Assembly (NCBI RefSeq): GCF_025499465.1
Contig: NZ_JAIMCA010000004.1
Coordinates: 186,001 to 250,000, forward strand
Reading direction: 5' to 3'
DNA: 64,000 nucleotides
DNA from: Allobosea sp. BH3
GTDB taxonomy: Bacteria; Pseudomonadota; Alphaproteobacteria; Rhizobiales; Beijerinckiaceae
Positions 43,290 through 53,373 of the stretch are shown here, in pieces. Within the stretch, counting starts at the first letter, position 1, and the number at the start of each line of letters is the position of its first letter. The notes below the pieces were generated by a model. It searched no databases and was not told the origin of the DNA. It was given only the letters and a program-made list of their open reading frames with translations. Both the position numbers and the translations under genes were made by a program.

Positions 43290-44678
43290 ATGACCCGCGC
43301 CCAGGCGATCGCGCATGCGCAAGACTATTACGATTCCGGCCGCCTCAAGAGCGACCTGTCCCGGCTCATCGCGATGCCGACCGAGAGCCAGAACCCGGAG
43401 CGCGCGCCCGTCCTTTCCGAATATCTCGAAAAGGAAATGCGCCCGCTGCTCGAATCGCTCGGCTTCGACTGCAAGACGCTGAACCATCCGATCGCCAAGG
43501 GCCCCTTCCTGCTGGCGCAGCGCATCGAGGACCCGTCCCTGCCGACAATCTTCGGCTACGGCCATGGCGACGTCATCCGCGGGCTCGACGCGCAATGGAG
43601 CGAGGGACTTTCGCCCTGGAAGCTCACCGAGCGCGACGGGCGCTGGTACGGGCGCGGCGTCGTCGACAACAAGGGCCAGCACGTCATCAACATCAACGCG
43701 CTGAAGGCCGTGCTCGAAACCCGCGGCAAGCTCGGCTTCAACGTCAAGTACCTGATCGAGATGGGCGAGGAGTCCGGCTCGCCAGGCCTGCGCGAGCTCT
43801 GCGAGGAGCAAAAGGAGCTGTTCAAGGCGGACGTCCTGATCGCCTCGGACGGGCCTCGCCTCAATGCCGAGCGGCCGACCGTCTTCTTGGGCGCTCGCGG
43901 CGTCATCACCTTCGACCTCTCCATCGTCGCGCGCGAGGGCGGCCATCACTCCGGCAACTGGGGCGGCATCCTCTCCGATCCCGCGATCCAGCTCGCCCAT
44001 GCCATCGCCTCGATCGCCTCGCCCACCGGCCAGATTCGCATCCATGAATGGGTGCCGAAGGAACTGCCGCGCGCCGTGCGCGAAGCCGTGGCCGATTGCG
44101 TCATCGATGGCGGCCCGGACGGCCCTGTGATCGACCCGAACTGGGGCGAGCCCGGCCTGTCGCCGGCCGAGCAGGTCTTCGGCTGGTGCTCCTTCGACGT
44201 CCTGGCCATGAAGTCGGGCGTGCCCGAGACGCCGGTCAACGCCGTGCCTCCGAGCGCCTGGGCGCGCTGCCAGTTGCGCTTCGTCGTCGGCATCGACGCG
44301 CAAGACGTCATCCCGGCCCTGAAGCGCCACCTGATCCGCCACGGCTTCCCGATGATCGAGGTCTCGACCAATGGCAGCGAGCGCTTCGGCGCGACGCGGC
44401 TCAACCCCGAGGACCCCTGGGTGACCTTCACCCTCGATTCGATCGCGAAGAGCACCGGCAAGAAGCCGGCCCTCCTGCCCAATCTCGGCGGCTCGCTGCC
44501 GAACGACATCTTCGCGGACATTCTCGGCCTGCGCACGATATGGGTGCCGCATTCCTATCCGGGCTGCTCGCAGCATGCGCCTGACGAGCACCTGCCGGCC
44601 TTCATCGCCCGCGAGGCGCTGACCGCCATGGCCGGGCTCTACTGGGACATCGGCGAGCCGGGCCGACCGGGGGTCTGA
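43290..44678 (+). CDS. M20-family metallopeptidase
   Basis: A 462-residue M20 enzyme: IFGYGHGDVIRG (first metal His-Asp), GRGVVDNKGQ (bridging Asp), EMGEESGSPGL (catalytic Glu-Glu), and a C-terminal CSQHAPDEHLP with the last metal His. The inserted dimerisation domain is about 190-330. M20 members cut dipeptides or N-acyl/carbamoyl amino acids. The ATG at 43290 has GGGAG upstream; the frame is open for 22 codons before it without homology. Confidence 0.88.
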   Translation: MTRAQAIAHAQDYYDSGRLKSDLSRLIAMPTESQNPERAPVLSEYLEKEMRPLLESLGFDCKTLNHPIAKGPFLLAQRIEDPSLPTIFGYGHGDVIRGLDAQWSEGLSPWKLTERDGRWYGRGVVDNKGQHVININALKAVLETRGKLGFNVKYLIEMGEESGSPGLRELCEEQKELFKADVLIASDGPRLNAERPTVFLGARGVITFDLSIVAREGGHHSGNWGGILSDPAIQLAHAIASIASPTGQIRIHEWVPKELPRAVREAVADCVIDGGPDGPVIDPNWGEPGLSPAEQVFGWCSFDVLAMKSGVPETPVNAVPPSAWARCQLRFVVGIDAQDVIPALKRHLIRHGFPMIEVSTNGSERFGATRLNPEDPWVTFTLDSIAKSTGKKPALLPNLGGSLPNDIFADILGLRTIWVPHSYPGCSQHAPDEHLPAFIAREALTAMAGLYWDIGEPGRPGV

Positions 44679-44681
44679 CCG

Positions 44682-44936
44682 TCACTCCTGCGGCTGGCGC
44701 GGATCGCGCCCCGGCGGCAGGTCGATCGGCGTCGCCGGCGGAGCCTCCGGCGGCGCGTTGGGCGGCAGCTCAGGCGGCGGATCGCGCGGCACGCCGAGCG
44801 GTTCCTCGTCGGGCGGCGACTCGACCGGCGGCGCGGGCGAGATTTCGCCTGGCATCAGCGGCGGCGCCTCCGGCGGCGGATTCGGGATGGCCGGCGTATT
44901 GCCGGGAGCGGCAGTCGCGGAAGACGCGAGGGTCAT
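44682..44936 (-). CDS. Proline-rich small protein
   Basis: An 84-residue frame with 30 prolines in PP and PPP runs and many Glu/Asp (for example PPDEEPLGVPRDPPPELPPN). GGAGG lies 5 bases before the ATG. No signal peptide or domain. The stop is 3 bases from the M20 stop on the other strand. Likely disordered; translation through its PPP runs would need EF-P. No family recognised. Confidence 0.55.
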   Translation of the reverse strand: MTLASSATAAPGNTPAIPNPPPEAPPLMPGEISPAPPVESPPDEEPLGVPRDPPPELPPNAPPEAPPATPIDLPPGRDPRQPQE

Positions 44937-44996
44937 GAAAGCCTCCGTTATGGGGAGGCAACGCCGCCACGACGCGAAAGTTCGTGGAGCGGCCCG

Positions 44997-45503
44997 CTAC
45001 GGGGCTCCCTCGTCATCCTGAGGCTGAACGGCCCTGCCCCGCGCCCAATGCTCGATCGAATGGTCCAGCGCCAGCAGGAGCAAGGCGAGCGCCGTGGCGG
45101 CAAAGGCGACCAGCCAATGGCCCAGCCCTGCCGCGGAGCCCAGCGCGGCTGTCACCCAGACTGCCGCGGCCGTGGTCAGGCCATGCGGGGCCGTCTCGTC
45201 CTCGCGCCGGACGATCAGCCCCGCGCCGAGAAAGCCGATGCCGGTCAGTACGCCCTGGATCACCCGCCCGGCCGCATCGGGATGAGTGGCGTCGTCGAAC
45301 AGCGTCGCGGCCAGGGCCGTCCCTAGCCCGACCAGCCCGAAGGTGCGGATACCGGCGCGCTTGTGCCTCAGCGCCCGCTGCCACCCGATCGCGACGCCGG
45401 CTAGCAGACCCGCGACGAGCCGAAGAATCAATTCGAGTTCGGTCAAGGCGCCCTGCGCTCCAGCCCCGTCCTTAGCTGACGACAGCATGATCCCAACGCC
45501 CAT
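44997..45503 (-). CDS. MgtC/SapB family membrane protein
   Basis: About 168 residues with four to five membrane helices and the MgtC core: LRLVAGLLAGVAIGWQRAL, then HKRAGIRTFGLVGLGTAL and VLTGIGFLGAGLIV. MgtC proteins regulate membrane ATP synthase or Mg2+ status; most plain MgtC/SapB members are of unknown role. The start is uncertain: ATGs at 45542, 45503 and 45488 are all in frame. Confidence 0.83.
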   Translation of the reverse strand: MGVGIMLSSAKDGAGAQGALTELELILRLVAGLLAGVAIGWQRALRHKRAGIRTFGLVGLGTALAATLFDDATHPDAAGRVIQGVLTGIGFLGAGLIVRREDETAPHGLTTAAAVWVTAALGSAAGLGHWLVAFAATALALLLLALDHSIEHWARGRAVQPQDDEGAP

Positions 45504-45671
45504 TGCCGAGCAACCACCGGATAAGCCGGAAGCAGATCTCATGCCGAAAGAGCGCCAAGATCCAGTATATTCGAAATTAACATCACATTACGAAACATTA
45601 ATGTCGCTGTTAATTTTCCGTTTAGCGGTGAAATTCGAAGATTAGCACATCGAAACGAAAGGTCTTCAGCC

Positions 45672-46013
45672 ATGAAAACACTGATTTATTCTGCCGTCAT
45701 CGGCCTCACCATCATCGGCGCCGCGGCGCCCGCCTTCGCCCAGTCCCATCACGGGCCGCATCACGGCCCGGTGCACGTCCACAAGCAGGTCACCCATAAG
45801 CACGTCACGAAGAAGGTCGTGGTGGTGAAGAAGCAGCGCTGGGCGCGCGGTCATGCCCTGCCGTCGCATTACCGGCAGCACCATGTCAGGGACTATCACA
45901 GCTATCACCTGCGCGCGCCGGGCCGGGGTCAGCGCTGGGTCCGCGTCGACAATCAGTTCATCCTGATCAATGCCGTCTCAGGCATGATCGCGGCGCTTGC
46001 AGCCACGCGATGA
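45672..46013 (+). CDS. RcnB-like periplasmic protein
   Basis: A 113-residue exported protein with a signal peptide (about 1-23, ending AFAQ) and a His-rich segment (SHHGPHHGPVHVHKQ) that may bind metal. The C-terminal motif RWVRVDNQFILINAVSG is typical of RcnB (nickel/cobalt homeostasis). The 5' region (45555-45670) is AT-rich and contains GAAACGAAAGG before the ATG. Divergent from mgtC. Confidence 0.82.
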   Translation: MKTLIYSAVIGLTIIGAAAPAFAQSHHGPHHGPVHVHKQVTHKHVTKKVVVVKKQRWARGHALPSHYRQHHVRDYHSYHLRAPGRGQRWVRVDNQFILINAVSGMIAALAATR

Positions 46014-46018
46014 TTGAG

Positions 46019-46058
46019 GAAGAACCGCGGCTGGGCGCAAAAGGCCAGCCACTTCTTC
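46019..46058. terminator. Possible hairpin terminator between RcnB-like gene and tRNA-Lys
   Basis: GAAGAA/TTCTTC outer arms and GGCTGG/CCAGCC inner arms form a hairpin 5 bases after the RcnB stop. There is no long U run, so the function is uncertain. It could serve the convergent tRNA as well. Confidence 0.35.
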
Positions 46059-46097
46059 AGCGGCTTCCGAGTATTCAGCGATGTTCGGAAAGGTCCG

Positions 46098-46173
<76 letters not shown>

Positions 46174-46217
46174 ATACGCCACGAAGCGTCGCCGTCGCGG
46201 CGGCAGTGGCCGCGTCA

Positions 46218-46248
46218 GGCAGGGGGCGTGTAGCAAACGCCCCCTGCC
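46218..46248. repeat. Inverted repeat between NCS2 permease and tRNA-Lys
   Basis: An 11-bp perfect stem (GGCAGGGGGCG with CGCCCCCTGCC) and a 9-base loop, 45 bases upstream of the tRNA and about 120 bases after the permease stop. No U run follows on either strand; possible terminator of the permease gene. Confidence 0.4.
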
Positions 46249-46368
46249 CTGTCCACCCATCCATGACAGAAATTTTGCAGTCGCCGGAATTTTACCCAAG
46301 GACCTTAGCATCGGGCCGAACTGGGAAAACGGCTTCCTGGAAAATCCGACGCGAGAACAGGAGCTGCC

Positions 46369-47640
46369 TCAGGCCGCGCGGCGATTCAGCAGGTGATAGA
46401 GCAGAATCGCACCGAAGGTCGCGGTGCCGATTCCGCCGAGCTCATAGCCGAAGATCGGCAGCTTGAGGTCACCGGCACCGAGAATCAGCGCAACCGCCAC
46501 CGTGATGAGGTTCTTCGGCTCGGAGAAATCGACCTTGTTCTCCACCCAGATCCGGCCCGCTGTCGCAGCGATCAGGCCGAAGACCACGACGGCAAGCCCG
46601 CCCAGCACCGCGACGGGGATCGTGCCGATGACCGCGCCGAATTTCGGCGAGAAACCGAGGATGAGCGCGATGATGCCCGCAGCGACGAAGACCAGCGTCG
46701 AATAGACCCGCGTCACCGCCATCACGCCCATATTCTCGGCATAGGTGGTGACGCCTGTGCCGCCGCCGGAGCCGGCGATCATGGTGCTCAGGCCGTCGGC
46801 GAAGAAGCCCCGGCCGATGAGATGGTCGAAAGTGCGCCCGGTCATCACGGCGATACCCTTGATGTGCCCGAGATTCTCCGCGACCAGGATGATCGCGACC
46901 GGCACGATCAGCGTCATCGCCCTCGCGTCGAAGACCGGCGCCACGAAGTGCGGCAGGCCAAACCAGGGCGCAGCCGCGATCTTGCCGAAATCGATCGGCG
47001 GCGCGCCAAAGCTGGTCGCCGAGACCGCATAGAGGGCATAGGCCGCAAGCCCGCCGATCAGCACCGGCAGGCGCTGCGCCAGGCCGGTTCCGTAGACGGC
47101 GACGAGCGCCACGGCCGCCACGGTGAACAGCGCGAGCCATTTGGTATAGGCGCTGGCCGAGATCATACCGATCGCCACCGCCGTGAGGTTGAGCCCGATC
47201 GCCGCCACGACCGCGCCGGTCACCACCGGCGGCAGCAGCTTCTCGATCCAGTTCGTGCCGACCGCCTGCACGATCAGGCCGATCAGCGCATAGGCCGCCC
47301 CGCAGGCGATGATGCCGCCCAGCGCCACTGCGATGTTGGGATTGGGGCCGGAGCCGGCATAGCCCGTCGCGGCGATGACCACGCCGATGAAGGCGAAGGA
47401 CGAACCGAGATAGCTGGGAAGCTGTCCGCGCGTGATGACGAAGAACAGCAGCGTCGCGACACCGGAGAAGAAGATCGCGACATTGGGGTCGAAGCCCATC
47501 AGCACCGGCGCCAGCACGGTCGCCCCGAACATGGCGACGACATGCTGCAGGCCGGCGATGATGGTCTGCCCGGTCGGCAGCCGCTCGTCCGGCATCACAG
47601 CGCCGGATGTCTTCAGGGTCCAGTTCGGAAAATAGCCCAT
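46369..47640 (-). CDS. NCS2-family nucleobase permease (UraA/RutG-like)
   Basis: A 423-residue 14-helix permease. LQHVVAMFGATVLAPVLMG (start), the NCS2 motif around GGTGVTTYAENMGVMAVTRV (substrate-binding Glu), and VAVLGGLAVVVFGLIAA are present. The TTYAEN sequence and overall pattern are closest to uracil permeases UraA and RutG rather than to xanthine/urate permeases. The ATG at 47640 has GGGGAG upstream. Confidence 0.88.
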   Translation of the reverse strand: MGYFPNWTLKTSGAVMPDERLPTGQTIIAGLQHVVAMFGATVLAPVLMGFDPNVAIFFSGVATLLFFVITRGQLPSYLGSSFAFIGVVIAATGYAGSGPNPNIAVALGGIIACGAAYALIGLIVQAVGTNWIEKLLPPVVTGAVVAAIGLNLTAVAIGMISASAYTKWLALFTVAAVALVAVYGTGLAQRLPVLIGGLAAYALYAVSATSFGAPPIDFGKIAAAPWFGLPHFVAPVFDARAMTLIVPVAIILVAENLGHIKGIAVMTGRTFDHLIGRGFFADGLSTMIAGSGGGTGVTTYAENMGVMAVTRVYSTLVFVAAGIIALILGFSPKFGAVIGTIPVAVLGGLAVVVFGLIAATAGRIWVENKVDFSEPKNLITVAVALILGAGDLKLPIFGYELGGIGTATFGAILLYHLLNRRAA

Positions 47641-47750
47641 CGCATCGCTCCCCACGGGCCGCCGGAGGAGCGACCGCACCGGAAGAGCAGATGAAGGCAA
47701 GAAACCGCCCCGCGCCAGATCGCCACGGCGTCATCCACCGGAATCGAAGA

Positions 47751-47918
47751 GCGTCGTCCCGTGCGCGCTGCGGCACGCAGTGCTTCCGCGCAGACACGGG
47801 ACCGTGTTCAGGAAAAGGCGCCCTTTTTCGGAAGCCAAAAGGAAGGGCGCTTTACGCGTCACGCGCCCCCGTGTCTGCGCCGCAGCGTTTCACGCTGCAG
47901 CGCACACGGGATGACGCG
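47751..47918. repeat. Long nested palindromic repeat downstream of leuA
   Basis: 168 bp. Outer arms GCGTCGTCCCGTG and CACGGGATGACGC; inner arms GCGCAGACACGGG (47788-47800) and its exact complement (47868-47880); a third hairpin AAAGGCGCCCTTT/GAAGGGCGCTTT in the centre. It lies 14 bases after the leuA stop and probably helps end that transcript. No gene in the gap 47641-47931. Confidence 0.7.
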
Positions 47919-47931
47919 CTTCCCTTCCTTC

Positions 47932-49494
<1,563 letters not shown>

Positions 49495-49530
49495 GGTCTT
49501 GTTCCGGTGTCGGCGCGCCGCGGATATCGG

Positions 49531-49612
49531 AAAAGGCGGGCGCTGGGTTTCTGTCGGCGGTTCTCGTCAGTCCCCTGAGCGCCCAGGCAGAAGCCCGGCC
49601 GGCCCTCAGGGG
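49531..49612 (-). promoter_or_regulatory. leuA transcription attenuator (antiterminator and terminator)
   Basis: On the minus strand CCCCTGAG (49612-49605), which contains the leader stop codon, pairs with CTCAGGGG (49579-49572). The downstream sequence GGGCGCTCAGGG (49584-49573) overlaps that arm and can instead pair with CCCAGCGCCC (49547-49538), followed by GCC and TTTT (49534-49531). So antiterminator and terminator exclude each other. A ribosome stalled at the Leu codons leaves the first pairing free; one that reaches the stop codon covers it. Confidence 0.82.
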
Positions 49613-49716
49613 CGGCTAAGGAGAAGAAGGCCGAGAAGAGCAAGCGGAGCGCGCACGCCGACGGTCTGCGTCGCTGCGCAGCCTTTCGTCAGGTCGTGGC
49701 GGGCGGTCGAAACCAC
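49606..49716 (-). CDS. leuL: Leucine-rich leader peptide of leuA
   Basis: A 36-residue peptide from a GTG with GAGGAG 7 bases upstream. Near its end comes LALLGLLLL, seven Leu codons in nine (CTT and CTC), then SRP and a TGA that lies inside the antiterminator arm. Leader peptides of this kind control leuA in Rhizobiales. The leuA ATG is 111 bases downstream of the leader stop. Confidence 0.85.
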   Translation of the reverse strand: MVSTARHDLTKGCAATQTVGVRAPLALLGLLLLSRP

Positions 49717-49888
49717 GGGCGCTCCTCAAATCACCGAGACAGGATGTAACCGAAGCCGGGGGTCCAGCGCAAGCATATGTCGCATGCGGTTACCGGATCA
49801 TGACGATGCGGCGGCAAGGCATATGCTATGCAGGTGTCGATTGGGCCCGGCCGACGCGCCGGGCCATGGGCCGGGGATCGATGTTCCT

Positions 49889-50530
49889 ATGATGCGCTAC
49901 CAGAGGCGCGAGGTCGCGCTCGCTGCCTGTTTCTCCGCGCTTGCCGGTTATGTCGACGCGCTCGGCTTCATCACGCTGGGTGGCTTCTTCGTCTCCTTCA
50001 TGACGGGCAACACGACGCGGCTCGGCATCGAGCTGGCGAGCGGGAACCCAGGCGGGATCGCGCTGGCCGGCAGTGTCATCGTCCTCTTCGTCTGCGGCGT
50101 CGTGCTCGGCTCCCTCGTCGGCCATTTTGCCGGCAGAGACCGCCCGCCTGCCGTGCTGGGCGTGGTGACGTTGCTGCTCGTGCTCGCCGCGCTGATGCAG
50201 ACGACCGGCCACACGCTTCCGGCCGTCGGGCTGCTCGCAGTGGCAATGGGCGCGGAGAACGCCGTTTTCCAGCGTGACGGCGAGGTCACGATCGGCCTCA
50301 CCTACATGACCGGGACGCTGGTGAAGCTGGGACAGCGGATCGCGGCAGCGACTCTCGGCGGGCCGAAGCGCGCCTTTCTGCGCCATTTCCTGCTCTGGCT
50401 TGGCCTGATGGGCGGCGCCTTCGTCGGCGCGTTCGTGCACAGCCGCATCGGCCTCGCCGCCATCTGGGTCGCAGCCGCCGCGGCGCTGGCCTTGACGTTC
50501 GCGGCCCTGATCTTCCTGCGCGAGGGCTGA
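49889..50530 (+). CDS. YoaK-like (DUF1275) membrane protein
   Basis: A 213-residue protein with six membrane helices. The DUF1275 signature is present: ALAGYVDALGFITLGGFFVS then FMTGNTTRLG, and a second block TYMTGTLVKLGQRI. Small putative transporters of unknown substrate. Two ATGs in tandem; no strong ribosome site. Confidence 0.83.
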   Translation: MMRYQRREVALAACFSALAGYVDALGFITLGGFFVSFMTGNTTRLGIELASGNPGGIALAGSVIVLFVCGVVLGSLVGHFAGRDRPPAVLGVVTLLLVLAALMQTTGHTLPAVGLLAVAMGAENAVFQRDGEVTIGLTYMTGTLVKLGQRIAAATLGGPKRAFLRHFLLWLGLMGGAFVGAFVHSRIGLAAIWVAAAAALALTFAALIFLREG

Positions 50531-50595
50531 GCGCGCTCGCTGGCGCGGCTCCCGAGAATCGGCAATGGTCGGCGTCCTATTTGCCGGAGAGACCG

Positions 50596-50934
50596 ATGCG
50601 CGCGCTGCCCCTCCTCGCCTTTGCGGGCTTAGTCCTTGCGGCCTGCCAGACAGCAACGACCAGCACGCCGCCTGCCCCGCCGCCGGAGCAGGCGGCTCCC
50701 GGCGTGACGCCGAACACCTTCCGCATGCCGACCGGCACAGGCTGCTCCGGCGAGGTCGAGCGCTTCCAGGCCGTGATGGACAACGACCTCGCCACCGGCC
50801 ACACCACCAAGGGCGTGCACACGCGCGTCAGCTCGGAGATCTCCTCCGCGCGCTCGGCCTGCTCGACCGGCAACGAAGCGGGCGCGATCAGCCAGATCCG
50901 CGCGACCAAGGCCCGGTTCGGCTATCCGGGCTGA
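50596..50934 (+). CDS. Small secreted lipoprotein
   Basis: A 112-residue protein with a lipobox (LVLAAC, Cys at residue 17) after a short hydrophobic signal. A Pro/Thr-rich linker leads to a compact domain (about 45-112) containing two Cys (TGCSGEVERF and SACSTGNEA) that could form a disulfide. GGAGAGACCG lies before the ATG. No family named with confidence; similar small lipoproteins occur in Bosea-like genomes. Confidence 0.72.
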   Translation: MRALPLLAFAGLVLAACQTATTSTPPAPPPEQAAPGVTPNTFRMPTGTGCSGEVERFQAVMDNDLATGHTTKGVHTRVSSEISSARSACSTGNEAGAISQIRATKARFGYPG

Positions 50935-50941
50935 GGCAAAA

Positions 50942-51029
50942 CCGTCATAGCGAGCGAAGCGAAGCAATCAAGGCGGCAGCGCTTTACGTCCCCTGGATTG
51001 CTTCGTCGCTGCGCTTCTCGCAATGACGG
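50942..51029. repeat. GTCATAGCGAG...CAATGAC palindromic repeat, family B copy 2
   Basis: 88 bp. Left arm CCGTCATAGCGAGCGAAGCG, inner GAAGCAATCAAGG with CCTGGATTGCTTC, right arm CTTCTCGCAATGACGG. It fills almost all of the gap between the convergent lipoprotein and M3 peptidase genes and ends one base before the peptidase stop. Confidence 0.78.
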
Positions 51030-53120
51030 CTACGCCGCCAGCCCCCGCTTCTCCAGCAGTGCGTCCGGTGTCGGCAGCCGGCCGCGGAAGAGCGTGTAGG
51101 CCTCGGCCGCGTCGCGCGTGTCGCCGGCGGAGTAGATGTAGCGCTTCAGCTTCTCCGCGAGCGCCGGCGAAAACACGTCGCCCGTCTCGGTGAAGGCGTT
51201 GAAGGCATCGGCGTCCATCACCTCGGACCAGAGATAGCTGTAATAGCCGGCCGAATAGCCATCGCCCGAGAACACATGGGTGAAGTGCGGCGTGCGGTGG
51301 CGCATGATGATCTCGCCCGGCATGCCGATGCGTGCGAGTTCCGCCGCCTCGAAGGCGAGAGCATCGATCTCCGCCGGCTCCTCCAGCGAGTGGAAGGCGA
51401 GATCGACCAGCGCCGAGGAGGTGTACTCCACGGTGGCGAAACCCTGATTGAAGGTCTGCGCCTTCTCGATCTTGTCGATCAGGGCCTCGGGGATCGGCTC
51501 CCCCGTTTCGGCATGGCGGCAGTATTCGCGCATCACCTCGCGCGTCAGGAACCAGTGCTCGTAGAGTTGTGAAGGCAGCTCCACGAAGTCGCGCGCCACG
51601 GCCGTTCCAGCGAGCGAACCATAGGTCACGTCCGAGAGCAGCCCGTGGAGGGCGTGGCCGAATTCGTGGAACAGCGTGCGGGCATCGTCCAGCGAAAGCA
51701 GCGCAGGCTTGCCCTCGGCGGGCTTCGCGAAATTGCAAACGTTCACGATGATCGGACGGGTCTCGCCGTCGAGCTTTCGCTGGCCGCGAAAGGCACTCAT
51801 CCAGGCGCCGGAGCGCTTCGAAGCCCGGGCGAAGTAATCGCCGACGAACAGCCCGATATGGCGCCCGCTCGCCTCCTCCGTCACCTCGAAGATGCTGACA
51901 TCGGGATGATAGCCCGCGAGCTCCGGGCGCTCCTTGAACGACAGCCCGAAGAGCTTGCCGGCAACGTCGAAAGCCGCCTGCCTGACACGGCCAAGCTGGA
52001 GATATTGCTTCAGCACCGCCTCATCGAGCGCATAGGTCTTCTGCCGCACCTTCTCGGAATAGTGGCGCCAGTCCCAGGGGCGGATCGGGCCGTTCTCGCC
52101 CTCGTCCTGGGCGAGCGCCGCAAGATCGGCGGCCTCGCGACCCGCCCGCGCCCGCGCCGGCTTCCAGACCAGCTCCAGCAGGTCGCGCACATGCTGCGGT
52201 GTCTTCGCCATCGTGTCGTCGAGCTTGAAATGGGCGAAGGTGGCATAGCCGAGCAGCTTCGCCTTCTCCGCCCTGAGCTTCACCATCTCGGCGACGATGG
52301 CGCGGTTGTCGCTCTCGCCACCGTTCTCGCCGCGCTTGCTCCAGGCGATGAAGGCCTCCTCGCGCAGGTCGCGCCGGGTCGAGAAGGTCAGGAAGGGCTC
52401 GATGATCGAGCGCGAGAGCGTCACCGCATGCAGGCCCGGCTTGCCCCGGTCAGCAGCGGCGCGCGCCATCGCGGCCTGCAGGAAGTCGGGCAGCCCGGCA
52501 AGTCCCGCCTCGTCCTCGATGAACAGCACATAGGAGGCCTCGTCGTTCCGCACATTCTGGCTGAACTGGGTGCCGAGCGCCGCGAGCCGCTCGTTGATCG
52601 CGGCGAGCCGCTTCTTGTCCTCAGCCCCGAGCTTCGCCCCGGAGCGGATGAAGCCCTTGTAGCTGCGCTCCAGCAGCCGCGCCTGCTCGGCGCTGAGCCC
52701 GAGCGTATCGCGCTTCGCATTGACAGCATCCACGCGGGCGAAGAGCCCCTCGTCCATCATGATAGCGGACCAGTGTCGCGAGGTGATCGGCGACATCTCG
52801 CGCTCGATCTCCTGCAGCGCGTCGTTCGTGTCGGCGCCGGCCAGGTTGTAGAACACACCGCCGACTCGGCTGAGCGCGCGCCCTGCCCTCTCCAGCGCCT
52901 CGATGGTGTTGCCGAAATCGGGCGCCACCGGATCGGCCACGATCGCCGCGATCTCGGCCTTATGCTTGGCCAGCGCCGCCTCGAAAGCCGGGCTGATATG
53001 CTCCGGCTGGATCTCGGCGAAGGGCGGCAGGCGGAACGGCGTCTCCCAGCGCGCAGCGAAGGGGTTCTCGGCTGGCAATGCGGGCAAGGCTTCGGGATGG
53101 GCAGTCTTGGAAGAAGTCAT
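51030..53120 (-). CDS. M3-family oligopeptidase (peptidyl-dipeptidase Dcp/PrlC type)
   Basis: A 696-residue zinc peptidase. HEFGHALH at 485-492 is the HExxH-type zinc motif (His485, Glu486, His489), with the third ligand Glu in the following helix. The rest is helical as in Dcp and oligopeptidase A. It degrades short cytoplasmic peptides. The gap after its start (53121-53373) carries a possible attachment-site repeat and the integrase end. Confidence 0.93.
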   Translation of the reverse strand: MTSSKTAHPEALPALPAENPFAARWETPFRLPPFAEIQPEHISPAFEAALAKHKAEIAAIVADPVAPDFGNTIEALERAGRALSRVGGVFYNLAGADTNDALQEIEREMSPITSRHWSAIMMDEGLFARVDAVNAKRDTLGLSAEQARLLERSYKGFIRSGAKLGAEDKKRLAAINERLAALGTQFSQNVRNDEASYVLFIEDEAGLAGLPDFLQAAMARAAADRGKPGLHAVTLSRSIIEPFLTFSTRRDLREEAFIAWSKRGENGGESDNRAIVAEMVKLRAEKAKLLGYATFAHFKLDDTMAKTPQHVRDLLELVWKPARARAGREAADLAALAQDEGENGPIRPWDWRHYSEKVRQKTYALDEAVLKQYLQLGRVRQAAFDVAGKLFGLSFKERPELAGYHPDVSIFEVTEEASGRHIGLFVGDYFARASKRSGAWMSAFRGQRKLDGETRPIIVNVCNFAKPAEGKPALLSLDDARTLFHEFGHALHGLLSDVTYGSLAGTAVARDFVELPSQLYEHWFLTREVMREYCRHAETGEPIPEALIDKIEKAQTFNQGFATVEYTSSALVDLAFHSLEEPAEIDALAFEAAELARIGMPGEIIMRHRTPHFTHVFSGDGYSAGYYSYLWSEVMDADAFNAFTETGDVFSPALAEKLKRYIYSAGDTRDAAEAYTLFRGRLPTPDALLEKRGLAA

Positions 53121-53324
53121 CGCTTCGCTTTCGGAAGGACGGGCGGGATCGGTCGCCCAGGATCAGCTGCGATCGAAGATATGTGCGAGATAGCCAGCCC
53201 GCACTGCGTCGTCTTTATCGTTTTGCGCGGCATGTCGACAAGCTGCTGATCTCTAAGGTAAATTTTCTTCATCGCTGTGCGTCGTTTATCGCCATTTGTC
53301 TCGTTGTTTTCCGTTTTCGCTCCA

Positions 53325-53339
53325 GTTTCACCGCATCGC
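53325..53339 (+). other. Candidate left attachment-site repeat
   Basis: GTTTCACCGCATCGC, 15 bases, recurs exactly at 63970-63984; after one extra base the next seven (ACCGCAT) also match. It lies 35 bases beyond the integrase stop, where att cores normally sit. The sequence is of low complexity (ACCGCATCG tandem units), so chance cannot be ruled out. Confidence 0.4.
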
Positions 53340-53373
53340 CACCGCATCGACCGCATCGCCGGCCTCGGTTTGT

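Noticed and set aside
53331..53360. CRISPR-like or tandem repeat from ACCGCATCG units
   Set aside because: Only about three imperfect 9-10 base units without spacers; better read as part of an att-like sequence.
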